Assembly: GCA_003971905.1 (NCBI GenBank)
Contig: RSEE01000103.1
Coordinates: forward strand, 126,501-190,500
DNA from: Moniliella sp. 'wahieum'
Lineage: Eukaryota; Basidiomycota; Moniliellomycetes; Moniliellales; Moniliellaceae
Direction: 5' to 3'
Length of the DNA stretch: 64,000 bases
The notes under the pieces were generated by a model. It made no database searches and had not been told where the DNA came from. It saw nothing but the letters and a program-made list of their open reading frames with translations. The position numbers and the translations under genes are program-made. Shown in pieces: positions 46,606 to 58,006 of the stretch. How positions within the stretch are numbered: the stretch's first letter is position 1; each line of letters begins with the position of its first letter.

Positions 46606-49477
46606 ATGGCCTCCCCCGCCACCTCTCGGCCACGGAAGGCAAACGTCCTCCGCTCATGGTCCTCCGCGCCCGGTTTGGCTACGCCGCCCGCTCCCCAATC
46701 GAGGCGAGCGTGCACGCAGGCGACTTTTTCCACGTGCTCACCCCCCCCAGTCACCCGGCTTGGTACAATATCTGCAACCCCATTACGGGCGCACAAGGCC
46801 TCGCCCCCACCTACCTCTTCCATGTCCTCTCCCGTACAGCGGCATCCACACCACCCTCCTCCCCTCCCGGTGATTCGCCCTCGTCTCGGACGCAACCGTC
46901 GATGGGTCATACCAGAGGAACGTCGCCCCGCACCCCTTCTTCCAGTGGGGGCGAATCCTGGGCGTCGCTGCCACCGGCCCCACCGGCCCCACCAGCCCCA
47001 CCAGCCCCATGGGGTATGCAGGTACCAGATTCGACAGAGTCAGTTGCCTTGTTGGTGGGCCAAGCATTGTACGATTTTACCCCCCGGCGCCGGACCAGCT
47101 ACGTGTGACGCACGGAACGAGGGTGAGAGTGTGTGCGCACCTTGGTGGGGAGTGGTTATGGGTTGTGCCACTGGGGCAACAGGAGACCGAATCTAATCAG
47201 GGCTTGGTGCCCACTTCGTGTGTTGCGTTGCTGGATCGGCGTATGGGCCAGCCGCTTGGCGAGAAGCCGACGGACTTGGTTGCGTTGGGCATTCTCCCGT
47301 CTCTCGAGGAGTGGAAGAAACGTCATGGGTTGAGCCTTTCAGCACAGAACAGGACCTTGTCTCCCTCTTTGGTCATCCCACCCGAAGAGACCAACCCATC
47401 TTCTTCCCGCTTCTCGATAGCCTCGATCGAACCGCCTTCTTCGGATTCGTTTGCGTTTGGCACGTCACCGTGGCAAATGCCACCTTCTATGGTCGACTCG
47501 CACCACCCGCCTCTCCTCGTCCTCAAACGCGGTGGACAAAGTCGAAAAGCGCGACGATGACGCATACGGGCAAACAACCTTCCCTCTCCCACCACCTCAA
47601 GCCCAAACGCACCGCAACCCCAACGGCCAAAGGCAAATCTGCCAACACGTCCCTCTCTTCCCAGCCCACAATTTCGCCCCCCTTAACCAACCCATCTCTC
47701 TCCCATAACCCAACGGGCTCATCGGTGATTCGGATTGGGTCAGCGCCCACACCTCCTAAGCAGAAGGACCTCTCCTCCTCGGGGACTGGAACCGAAACCG
47801 AACCCAGAACCGGACCAAATCACCTCCCTACCCATCCCCCTCTTGGGACCAACCTGGCCATTCCCCCCTTGTGTCCCATCGCCATCACCATCGTCATCGT
47901 CATCGTACCCCACCACCCCGGCGTTCCCCCACCCTGTGCCTTCCTCCACCCCTCGTCTGCTTCCCCTCGTAGCCACCACATCCTCTACGCGCCGGGTCGA
48001 GTATGCCGCGCCAGTCTCGGCAGCCCAACCTGCCCTGTCAACCACCTTGCCGCCCCATAAGGCCTACCCATCACCTCAATCCGATCCCGCCCCGCCTCGT
48101 GCCGGAGAAAAGTGGGAGTGGGACGACTGTCCGCTCTTGCCCGAGGGAAGGCCGAGCGAGGCGTGCGTGGAGACAGTGCACGCTGGCGAAGGAGAATACT
48201 GGTACCGTATCCGGGTGCGGTGGTCGTGCGTGGCGCAGCAAGAACCCGATTGGGAATTGGAGTTGTATCGTCTATACGAGGACTATGGCAGGGTGCACGC
48301 TGCCCTGCACAGTCGCCTGGAGAGTAAGATGGGGTTGGGGTTGGATGTGCCCGGCGACAGTTGGTATCGTCTGTTGCCGCGGTTACCTCCGTTGTACTGT
48401 CACCCTCCTCTGTCGTCCCCTCGGGCTGAAGATGTTCGGGCACTTCGATTGCCGTTGGACGTCTATACGCGTGCATTGGTCCAATTGCCCTCGAGTTTGT
48501 TCCCCCGGGACCTGGTCCGTTCGTTCTTTTGTCCGCAACCGGGTGACAGGGGATACGTCGTGCTGCGCCCCTCCAGCCCTTGCCCACAAGAGATGAGACA
48601 GAAGAGCAGCCGACCCCGACTCCGATGGCGATCCCATCCCATCCGAAGAAGGTAGGACGAAGAGGTCTCGAGCCCGACATGGTGCGGACGACAACAACAG
48701 TCAGCTCACTTCCAAGCGGCCCGGATGGCCTCCTAGAAGAGAAAGCAAACAGTGGCCAAAGCAGCGGCGATGAGATGGAAAGCAGAGAGGAGGAGGAAGT
48801 TGTGGAGGTGGGGGAAGAGGAAGAGGAAAAGGAGAGGAAGAGGAAGGAGACGAAGACGAAGACGAACGATGGGCGTCGTTGTCCTCCGATCAAGTGATCC
48901 ATTTCTCATCCTCCACCATCTTGCCCATCGTGACACGGAATGTGACGGAAGATCTAACGGAAGAGGTGGATTGGATGGGCGTATCCACTACCCACGGATA
49001 CGCGGGCCACCAGGATGAGAAGCGAGCAAAAGACAAAGAACACACCAAAACGCTACCACTGCGCTTGCCCAGTCCTCCCCTCCCCGTCGCTGCTACACAC
49101 TCGCCCTCACGCGACCCCTCTTTGGGCGAGCGTCCTTCGGGTGGGTGGACCAAGATCAAAGTGTTCCACTCGGCCACGGACGAATTGGTCGCGATCCGTC
49201 TGGATGCAAGGACAGTAAGCTTTGGAGAATTGCTGGGCAAAGTACGAGAACGTCTGGGGGAGCAAGTGGAAGTGTTGCGGTATGCCGAATCGCTAGATGC
49301 GGCCGACACGGAAGCTGCCGCTGCGGCTAGTCTGGCCGAGGCGGTGGAGGGCGGGAAGAGGGTGGCGCATCCGCGTACGGGGCGGATCGTGATGGCTCGT
49401 TTGTGGATGATGAGGATGTGCATGATTGGCTTGCGCAGAGCACCGACCGTCCTACCCTCTTTGCTGCGGCGCAGTAA
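46606..49477 (+). CDS. BEM1: Polarity scaffold Bem1 (SH3-SH3-PX-PB1)
   Basis: Scaffold linking Cdc42, its exchange factor Cdc24 and PAK kinases at polarised growth sites. Start at 46606 (MASPATSRPRK). SH3-1: VLRARFGYAAR...VHAGDFFHVL and WYNICNPITGAQGLAPTYLF (about 46660-46820). SH3-2: ALYDFTPPAPDQLRV, EWLWVVPLG and GLVPTSCVALL (about 47065-47230), then a Bem1-typical LEEWKKRHG. After a Ser/Pro linker the PX domain has YWYRIRVRW, ELYRLYEDYGRVHAAL and RLPLDVYTRALVQLPSSLFP (about 48195-48530). An acidic Glu-rich linker (about 48760-48870) precedes the PB1 domain with WTKIKVFHSATDELVAIRLD, GELLGKVRERLG and LRYAESLD (about 49150-49300). It ends DWLAQSTDRPTLFAAAQ at the TAA at 49475. About eight frame changes. 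The domain order is diagnostic. Confidence 0.92.
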
Positions 49478-50273
49478 TTTGGTTTAGTGCCCCTTTTGGG
49501 GGTAATCATGCACGAGTTTACTACTTCTTTTGCGATGGTGGTTTGCTTGACCATTGATGTGAATAACAAAGGTAGTGCCAACCGATGTGGGCTGGGCAAC
49601 ATACGTAGCTGCCCGTAGTCAGATCCTGCTTGCTACCCAACAAGTAAATGTGCTCCTGTTGGAACCTAGAGTGGACCTGTGCGCTTCCCAAAGAACGATC
49701 CTGCAATCGGTAAGGAGATGGTTTGGCTTTTAATGGCCCGAGCTCTCTCGGCGATGGTGTTGTGGCGCAGCATAGAGCGTTGCTGTGTGCTAGGGTTCTA
49801 CAAGTCCCACAGGGGTTGTTGTAGGCCCTTTTTTCCATTGTTGTCGCCACATCGCCACCACCACCCATTTCCTACTTCCACACCGCCAACCGCCCCATAC
49901 ACCATCCACCTCTCGGGCCTTGTATACCCTTTTCTATACCCCCCAAAAGGTGTGACGCCATCCCGACCCTGTGTTCTCTCTTCCACGTTCAAGCGTTGGC
50001 CCAAATAAGCAGCGTTGGCTAACACTCTTCAAGAAACGCCTCGCGCAGCCCCGTCCCAGTCCGCTTGACTCCTTCTTGCCATTATTGCGGGTAACATCTC
50101 TTGTTGCGTGCAACAACAGAAACTATTACTGGCTGCAAAACTACTTTGCCTCCACTTCCATCTTTTGGAGTTTTTGTTTTGTTTTTGCTTCCCCGGCCCG
50201 TCCACTTTCCCGGTCATCTCCCCTCCCCTCCCCTCCCCTTCCCTCTTCCATCTCTTCCCCCCTCATTCGCAAA

Positions 50274-51173
50274 ATGCGCCGAAGTCACGATTTGCACGAC
50301 CAGTCCATCATCTTTGTGCGCTCCCTGACGCTGGTGTACTGTTCCTTGAGCCTGCTGTACTTTTGGTCCCCAGGATCTGACGGACTGCAGCACATGCTCA
50401 CCACGGGCGCCTGCAATGGGATGAACGTTGCAAGGGCCATCACAGGTTCTTGACATGTTCTGTTGCCACCCGCACCCTCTTTCTTTTACTAGATACGTTA
50501 TTCACCTCGTGTGCATATCTATCCACACCACGGTTTTCTCGCCCTCTATACCTTCTGTGCCCCCCTTAACGCCCACCTCCTCCTCTATCCAGCCGAGCCT
50601 GTCACATGGGGTGGCCGTGCTGATGGTACAGGCAAAAAGCTGTGATTTGTCGCCCCCCCCCTTTATTGAGGGCCTTGGTTGTGAACATTTTCTCCCCTTT
50701 TTCGTGCTGCATGTGATACTTTTTCTGGCATTCCCTTGCGCTCGCAATCCCCAGTATATTATACCCCTGTCAAAACCCCTCTCACGTTACAAAAGGAAGT
50801 AGCAAACGACTCTTATGTTACTTTCTCACCGTACAACCTCTTTTCGCTTGTGGTTGTACAGAGCAAAAGAGCGGTATCCTCTAGAAACGGTGACTGTATG
50901 ATGATGGTGTTGATGGTCCAGCCGGCGCTCATCGAGTTCATCATCCCTTGGCAGCGTTTTGTGGTATGTCAGAACCTGTTCCCCACCCGCGCCCCAGCCT
51001 TCCGTCTGCGGTGGGCAGTTACCAACTTTTTTGTTCCTTCGTTTGGCCAACAGCGTCAGAGTTTCCTCACTTCTACCTTTTTTCGATGGACCAAAGAGAT
51101 TCCTCTCGTGTGTGATACGTTTTCAGCACATGAACAACGTGTATATATTGACGGAGAAGGGACACTGGCATGA
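50274..51173 (+). CDS. Unrecognised four-exon small protein
   Basis: ATG at 50274 after a strongly pyrimidine-rich leader. Proposed exons are 50274-50445, 50593-50635, 50755-50962 and 51055-51173, with GT donors (GTTCTT, GTACAG, GTATGT) and AG acceptors that keep one frame throughout and end at a stop at 51171-51173. This gives about 180 residues. Exon 1 has a hydrophobic segment (IIFVRSLTLVYCSLSLLYFW), exon 2 encodes EPVTWGGRAD, exon 3 has FSPYNLFSLVVVQSKRAV and LMVQPALIEFIIPWQRFV, and exon 4 opens RQSFLTSTFFRWTK. Two to three hydrophobic stretches suggest a membrane protein. I do not recognise the family. Absence of any frameshift over four exons argues for a real gene; the small exon 2 is the weakest part. 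Confidence 0.45.
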
Positions 51174-51880
51174 GGATGATGCAGATGATGGGATGCACGA
51201 TCGAAGCTACTACGATAAGACATTAGAATGGAGGTTAGAGGTAGAGAGATCAGACAGCGCGTATGTCGGTATAGATTGTAGGGAAGAGAAGAAAATCCTT
51301 GGTGGTAGATCCGAGCCAGCGTGCGATGCATAAGGGCGGCTCGATGAGGCTACTTACTGGTCCAGTGAGCCTATAGTGAGCGTAACCTCTCTGCAGCCTG
51401 ACAAAAAGGAAATCAACAGTTGCCCGAGTTCAAAAGTCAATGAGTACCATGACTACTACATGAGCCATGGAGTCCACCGCAATGCGCTGGCACCTAGCCA
51501 ACCCGCTCTCATTGATCAATGCGATTAACCGAAAGGTCGCGAAGGGTAGGCGTACCGATCGATGACAGGCTGCGATCAAGTATCAAACCGAGCCGATCTA
51601 CTGTAGGATATCCACAAAAGGCCTCCAGGGCATCGAGACCACATTCGCAGGCCTCCATGTGGGTTTCATCTTCCGACCGCTACCTGCTACACTTTCGCAC
51701 TCCACACCCCGTGCATCCCTTGAGACCATTTTCTGGGTGCACTTGGCTTATTTGGAAGCTGTCTGGCCGAATGTTGGTGTGGAGTACTCGCCTTAATATT
51801 CACCACGGAACATGACCGACATAACCGTGATGCAAACAGCAAAAGGTAGTTGAAGAAGTTTTCCATGAGAGGGGAGGATG

Positions 51881-54044
51881 TCACTTCTTGTGCTGCTCCT
51901 CCTTCCACGCCGACTTGGCTGCGGCGACCGCCACGCGCTTAGCAGCGCCCTTGGAATGACGTCCTTGGAGCCAAGCTTCGCCGTGAGCCTTGAGACCTTG
52001 CGAAGCGGCGCGAGCAAAGGATCCCACGTAGGGTGTACCCTCAAGCTGTTCCAATCCACGCGACGCCGAGGTGGACGCACGCGCTACCCACGACGCTCGT
52101 TCGTGTCCGCTCAGCTCTTCCATATTCTGGATCGGCAAGACTTTCCCTTGTGACGGATGGGGAGCGAGAGGCGTCTGAGCGTTGGGGAGGGCAGACTCGA
52201 TGTCGGCGGAAGATTGTGTGTTCGGGTTGGATTGCGAATGCGCGGAAGACTCGGCGTTTGGCGACGCCTTGCCTTTGGCAGGGGACAACAAAGCCTGCGA
52301 CTGTGCTCCCGGCGGCGAAAGGGGAGGCGCTGCGTCCTTTTCGCGAGGTGGGAGAGGCGGTGCCTCCTGGTCTGGAGCCAAGATCAGTTGTTCTACCGCT
52401 TTATCCAACGAGCCCCCGTTCTGATGAAGCGCGTGCTGGGCCACCTCGTAGCTGAACCCCATCTCTAACAGTTTTTCCAGGGGCGTGGGTTCCTGGTACA
52501 GGCTGGGCGGGAGGTCGGACGACGCATACGCTTCTCCATACGCGCGCTCGTCCGACTCGGTGTGGGACTGGCTCGGAGCGCGCAATCGGGACGTCAAGGG
52601 CGCATAGCCATGAGCAGGATGGTGGGGGAACCTGCTGCCTTTTCCTTCTCGGACGACAATGTTACCGATTCCGGTTCCTGCGAAAGTAGGTGGGTATAGT
52701 CTTCCCATTCTCCACTTGCTTGGGCCGCATGGGCATCCCGTACCGACGCAGCCAAAATTTCCGCTGGAATCTCATCCTCGCTATCGAGTGGAGTGACTGG
52801 ACTGCGTCAACGGGAGGACTGTCAGGTGCCCGTGCATGTGCAGATCCTCCCGTTTGCGGATTGGCGCTGCTTTCACCCTCGTCCTCGTCCGTGTGCTTTT
52901 GTCCGCGCTTTTGCCTTGGCTCTTGGCCTTGGTTTTGTCCTTTGGGTGGTGAGCTTGGTGTTCCTTCCACCGCGCCTCTGCCTGCGCCTGTAGGTAGGTC
53001 TTCCATTCTTCCAATACGCCAGCAGCAGAGGAGGTGGCTTCAGCCACGCGTGCGTGCCAAGGCTCGGACTTGCCCTCCTGGCCAGAGGAGATGTAGGTGT
53101 GCTTGTCGCCTGATGGTAATTCCGCAGTCTCCTCGGTAGGCGCATTTTTCTGCGACGCACCGAGAGGGGGCGGACAGAGTAGACCCTCGACGGGAGCCTC
53201 CAACTTGGTCTTCTCGAGAGGAGGCCCTTGGGGTTGGCCCTGCTGCGCCTCACTCTCTTCCACAGGTGGTGCCTCGTTGCCCTGGGCTACCGTCTTGCCC
53301 TCCTCGTCCACAACCCGGAAGGGCTCAAACGTATCGGTTTCAATCACCAGGTAGCCATCCACCTCGGCGGCCCGTGGCCCTCCCACAATGTGCAGCGTCC
53401 GGTCCCGGTTGGTGAACCAGCCATACGACTTGAGCACCGACCTTCCAGCAGGCCCTTGAGTGCACGCGCGGTTACTTTTTCGGCATAGTTTTTCCCCTCG
53501 TGGCCATGTGGGTGCGCTGGGTCGGTGGGACCACCCTGGGCGTCTTTGGCTTGCTGGGCGCTTGGCATGGTGGCGGCGGAAGCGAGTGGGGGGGCCGCCT
53601 CCTTGGCCGCAGCTGCTCCGCCGCCAATCCCGATCACCTGCCCGATCTGGACGACCGCTGGCCCTTTTTGGCATACTTGTACAGTCGCCGCAGGGTGGGC
53701 ACGGTGGCCACTGCAGGCACTGATGGCGGCGGCGGTCGCAGCAGCGGAACCGGCGGCAACAGCGGTGCCTGCGAGGTAGATGGCGCCGACGCCGAGGCTG
53801 AGGCCGACGAGCGACAGCCCGACATCGGCACATACGTGTCCCAGAGCGAGTAGGCATTGTCGCTCTCTGCGCCCTCGCGGGGCACGCGGGCAATGCGCGC
53901 CTCGACGGTGAAAAAGACCTTGCCGGGGTGGAAGGGGCGCAGGCGCCGGGGGGCAGGTTTGTTGGAGTAGTAGAGCGGGCTGACCTGCTTGAGCGCGACG
54001 TGCAGCGGGAGGAGCGTGTCGTTGACGAGGGTAATGCACGGCAT
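51881..54044 (-). CDS. Uncharacterised fungal protein with C-terminal UBA domain
   Basis: Start at 54044: MPCITLVNDTLLPLHVALKQ, then SPLYYSNKPAP, FHPGKVFFTVEARIA and ESDNAYSLWDTYVP. This N-terminal domain resembles an uncharacterised fungal family recognised by YY..N..PG and V.FT.EARI. A Gly/Ala-rich hydrophobic stretch follows (GLSLGVGAIYLAGTAVAAG, about 53800), then a second block GWFTNRDRTLHIVGGPRAAE and GYLVIETDTFEPFRVVDEEG (about 53430-53300) of the same family. A long charged linker leads to a UBA domain, LEKLLEMGFSYEVAQHALHQ then GGSLDKAVEQLI (about 52480-52380), where MGF is the usual ubiquitin-contact motif. An Ala/Lys-rich tail ends at 51881. A UBA points to ubiquitin binding; the rest has no known role. 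Several frame changes occur between 53650 and 52700. Confidence 0.65.
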
Positions 54045-54106
54045 GGCGGTCCGATCGGGCGAGACGCAGGGCCGGGTACAGCGGTGGTGGGGGTGGGCAA
54101 CGACGG

Positions 54107-54172
54107 CGGATGGGCGGATGGGCGGATGGGCGGATGGGCGGATGGGCGGATGGGCGGATGGGCGGATGGGCG
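54107..54172. repeat. 8-bp minisatellite (GGGCGGAT)n
   Basis: About eight perfect head-to-tail 8-bp units between the divergent UBA-protein and RCC1-protein genes, 60 bp upstream of the former. Being 8 bp, it cycles through all frames and gives false Gly/Trp/Ala open frames. Confidence 0.95.
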
Positions 54173-54601
54173 GATGGGGCTGGGAGGATCCGTCGACGGT
54201 GGCGGTGCAGTGCCGCAGCATGCACGTCAGGGGGGTGGTGCGTGATAGCTAGTGATGGGCGGCCAACCAGTGATCCTCGAAGCTGTGCAAGCAACAGCAA
54301 CATAGGCAAGCGAAGGCGCCACGGCCATGTCCCGCCGCCGCGCCCGGCTGCTGGGCAGCCCACACGCTGTCGCGGAGCCCAGCACGCGTCCAGACGCGCG
54401 CAGGCGATGCTGCTGCGGCTGCTCCCGGCGGCGGCGGCGCCCAGGAGAAGGACCATCGTGCCGTGCTGGGCGCTGGCGGTGCGGTCATCAAGCGAGTGCA
54501 TCACGTGAGCACTTGTTGGCTGCTCTCGCTTCCCGCGGGCAGCGCTGCGTCTCGACGGGTCGCTCGTGCCGCCGCCCGCCGCGAACATCCCCGCCGCCCA
54601 A
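54173..54601. promoter_or_regulatory. Divergent spacer between the UBA-protein and FMP25-like genes
   Basis: GC-rich spacer without TATA-like sequence, with overlapping shadow frames. The two genes start 558 bp apart and presumably share a promoter region that includes the 8-bp minisatellite. Confidence 0.35.
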
Positions 54602-56992
54602 ATGCTCTCGCGCGCCTCCCACGCGCCACCCGCACGCCCCGCCGGCTGCTCCACACACGCCCACCCCCTCCTCCGCCCAGCACGCCCACCGCCAGCCGCG
54701 CGGCCACCGCAGCCACCACCGCCGTCGCTGGAGCCCTTGTCGCGTATGGCCTCTATGCATGCACCGCCCCGACCCCCCCCTCCACCTCCACCTCGATGCA
54801 CCCGTCGCACCCCTTCCCACCCGCCGCCTCTCCAAGTCTGCCCGTAAGGACGAAGAGACAATTGCCGCCAGCGCGCCTGCGCCCCAATCGGCCGAGGACG
54901 CGCTATCGGTCTACGCCTGGGGCGCCAACACCTACCGTGTCGTTGGCCCGACCTGGATGACCAGCGCCCTGTCCGCATTCCCCGCCCATCCTGCCTTTGA
55001 GGCGTCGCCTTGCGTGACTTGTGGATGGGTGAGACCCACGCTGCGGCCATTGATGCCAACGGCGACCTACTCCAGTGGGGGCTGGGCTTCTTTTGCCCCG
55101 ACAGCCGCCTGGATCGTACCTGTGTCCCGCCATCCACCGAGCCGCTCACTCCAATCAAAACGCTGAGTGGAAAAAAGTTGCGCAAGGTCGTCGGCACCGA
55201 GGGCAAGCTGTACGCCCTGGCCGATTCAGGACAAGTGTGGGTCATTGCTGCTTCTCGGTCCCCGGAAGTGATCCCAGGCCAGCGCCACTGGTCCACCCTC
55301 GGCCTCATCCTCTGCACCTGCTCAGGTTGCGCATGTCTCTATGCAAGCGTCCCTAGCCGCGGGGAGCGGTTTGCCGACCTGGTCACGGGCAAGGACCATG
55401 TCCTAGCACTGACCAACCATGGCCGTGTTCTGGCCGCACCGAGCAACTCCAAGGGCAACGAGTCGGGCCAACTTGCGCTGCGTCGTGTGGTGGTATCGGA
55501 GCGTTACGCTACCGCCCTGCGCCCGGCCCCGATCCCAACGAGGATCCAGGTGCGCCCAGTGGGCGATCTGGACTGGCATGAGCCATTGTCGCCACCGCCC
55601 GAGGGGCCACCCTTACCTGAGGGCAAGGCCTACCGTGCCTTTGAACCCAAGATGTTTGCGTTGGAAACCTACCTCGAGCGGGAAATAATCTTACGCTAGC
55701 GAATTTGCTTCCTCTGTGGGCTCAGACACCCGAGCAGCGTGCCTCGGGAACCGGGTGATCAAGCCCAGTGCCTCGACCCACCCAGCTGCGGGAATTGATA
55801 GGACGAACAGAAGAGGATCGTCGGGTCCAAAAGGAGCGCAAGGCCGCACGTGCCGTGGCATTGCGTGAGGCGACAAAGAATATGTGGCCTCTTCCCTGGA
55901 CGTGTGCTTCTGTACCGATCTGGAAGAAATTCCTTCTCTTCGAGGCGTACGGATTCAGGCGATTGCAGCTGGCGAGGCTCACTCGGTAGCCTTGACAGAT
56001 ATGGGAAACGCGGTTGCGTGGGGCTGCAACACCCTAGGCCAGTGCGGTTTCCTTTCTGGCATTTCCTCCCGCCCTGCCACGTCGAGCGGATACGCAGGCT
56101 TGACCCAACGCCACGTCCATACCGTAGAGGCAGTCTCGAGCAACGGTGGCGAGACGGATGTCGTGGTCTCCTCGAGCGAGTGTGTGCCTGTTCCAACACA
56201 GGTCAACTTGGCTCGCCTTGTGGCCGATGGGACCAATGTTCGCTGCAAGGCCATCCGCGCAGGGGGCATGAACACCCTATTTTACTTACTTCCTCCAAAC
56301 AGGTCAAGACGGGCGGTGCAAGTCAACCGAGCTGGGCAGAGGTTGAGGAGGTGTATGCCGCGGGCAAGGGTCAATCTGGGACACTAGGGAACGGGTCTTT
56401 CTTGTTGTCCACATCCTCGCCCCAGCGGGTCAAGGGCATCTCGGGCCGACAAGAGTTGTTGGCAGGGCAGCAAAAGGTTGTGCCGATTCCCATTTCCAAT
56501 TTGAGTGTGGGTCCCGACGGGCATGCAGTGGCGGCCATGTTGGCGTTTGGGTACCGGGACGTGATGATGTGGGGATCGAACCAATCGTACCAGCTCGGGG
56601 ACGGGCGACGATCGAACAGTGCCATACCGCATTATGTGGCGCCTCTGGCGTCGCTTGCGTACCTGCGCAACCCCCTTTCCCACGTCGAGGACGACATGGA
56701 TGATTCTCCGATGGGTCCAGGGGATATGTCGATTTTGCGTCCGACAACAAGTTACCGACCCCGAGCTGCTCAAGTTGGTCTCCCAAACGCCCTTGGAGAA
56801 GTATCGATACCGTGTGAACCAAGCCAACTCCACACGCAAGGCACCTTAGCTGGCCAGTCGTCCGCCGTGCCCCCCAATGAGGCCGAACGCCTTCAACTTG
56901 CCCCTCTCGCCAAGCTTCGGACACGGGTCCCGGGCCTCGATGGCGCGGGTAGGTCGTCCGAGAAAACGGTCCGAGCGACCCAAGAGTTTTGA
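54602..56992 (+). CDS. FMP25-like RCC1-repeat mitochondrial protein
   Basis: Resembles yeast Fmp25, an inner-membrane RCC1-repeat protein reported to aid respiratory complex III assembly. The ATG at 54602 gives MLSRASHAPPARPAG, an Arg/Ala/Ser-rich presequence without acidic residues, followed by one membrane segment (TTAVAGALVAYGLYA, about 54720). RCC1-type blades follow: VYAWGANTY (about 54910), LWMGETHAAAIDANGDLLQW (about 55020), VVGTEGKLYALADSGQVWV (about 55190), DLVTGKDHVLALTNHGRVLA (about 55375), IQAIAAGEAHSVALTDMGNA (about 55950) and LAFGYRDVMMWGSNQSYQLG (about 56540). An Asp/Pro-rich C-terminus ends at 56992. Repeated HxxAL and WG motifs support a beta-propeller. Frame changes occur near 54720, 54980, 55700, 55880 and 56310. 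Confidence 0.75.
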
Positions 56993-57491
56993 CGGGAGTG
57001 CAGTCGTCTGCTATTTTGGCGGGTGCAGTAAAGCTTAAGGTCTTCCCGTCTGTTATGAGCGTGCGGACTCTGTTGATTCCATGGAGTCGTCAGCAGCTTC
57101 AACTGTGTTGCGCTAATCGGCCTTTGGGATTTCTATAATTCACTTCTCTTTGTCAACCTTGAATCTCATCATGATCAGTTGCATTACTCTTATGCCATCA
57201 ATGGGGGGCTCGACTTCGCACAACAGACACTCCCAACACGGGCCTTCCTGAAGTAACCACAGCCCTGAGGGATTAACGTCTGGAGCCCGTATGAATGAGA
57301 TGCGTATATCATAGACCAGAACAAGTGCTCTGAGCCTGGCGCCAAAGACAAAAGACCAAGGCTTACCGTATAACGGGCGCGGTAGTACATTCAACGTTAT
57401 ACGGGCCAAGGCAGCAGAGTACCACACATAGCGTCTACGTCCATGACGCTTCACGCTTTACAACATGTAGGGTCGCGCGGCGGCCATTCAA
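56993..57491. other. Intergenic gap before tRNA-Gln
   Basis: No supported feature; a 105-codon minus-strand open frame (57140-57454) shows no domain. Confidence 0.4.
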
Positions 57492-57573
57492 GCTTCTATC
57501 TTCCAGTGGTTAGGAAGTGGGATTTTGACAAGGTCGACTTCCCGAAACCTGGGTTCGAATCCCAGTAGGAGCT
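57492..57573 (+). tRNA. tRNA-Gln (anticodon TTG), intron-containing
   Basis: Complete cloverleaf: acceptor GCTTCTA/TAGGAGC with discriminator T, as in yeast tRNA-Gln; D-arm TTCC-AGTGGTTA-GGAA; anticodon stem TGGGA/TCCCG with loop TTTTGA...T. A 10-base intron follows A37. T-arm CTGGG-TTCGAAT-CCCAG. A T6 terminator follows at 57582-57587. Confidence 0.92.
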
Positions 57574-57581
57574 CATGGCAC

Positions 57582-57587
57582 TTTTTT
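57582..57587 (+). terminator. Pol III terminator of tRNA-Gln
   Basis: Run of six T eight bases past the tRNA 3' end. Confidence 0.85.
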
Positions 57588-57751
57588 GGCAGCCAATGTC
57601 CCTACAAAGAGGCAATCAAGGTGCTCGCCTAACGCCAACATAGCTTCAGCCCGTGGCTGGCGTAGCTATAGTACTAGCCATCCTCGGTGAAATTTGAGAA
57701 GAGCACATCGCAAATTCAAAAGGGGCGCCACATTTCCCAGGCGCCTTGGCG

Positions 57752-57758
57752 TATATAT
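57752..57758 (+). promoter_or_regulatory. TATA-like element upstream of the hydrolase
   Basis: TATATAT about 250 bp before the start codon at 58007. Positional inference only. Confidence 0.3.
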
Positions 57759-58006
57759 TGTTGCGGCGCAGTAGTAGAGAGCCATACTCAGGGTGCATAG
57801 TAAACCGATCATATATTCATGCCCCTACACAGCTTTCGTTTCGACCACGGACGTGCCGTGCAGATGGCGCAGGCGCCCGGCAATCGATCGTTTCCTATCT
57901 TATACCACCACCATTTCCCTTCCCTCCGCCCTTGAAATCCCAGCACCCCGCCCACCGTCTCAAGAACTCTCTCTTCTCTCTCCTCAGGCGCCATCTTCTT
58001 TCTCAT

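Noticed and set aside
54083-54252. Gly/Trp/Ala repeat protein from the 8-bp array
   Set aside because: The repeat reads through all frames because its unit is not a multiple of three; no gene continues on either side.
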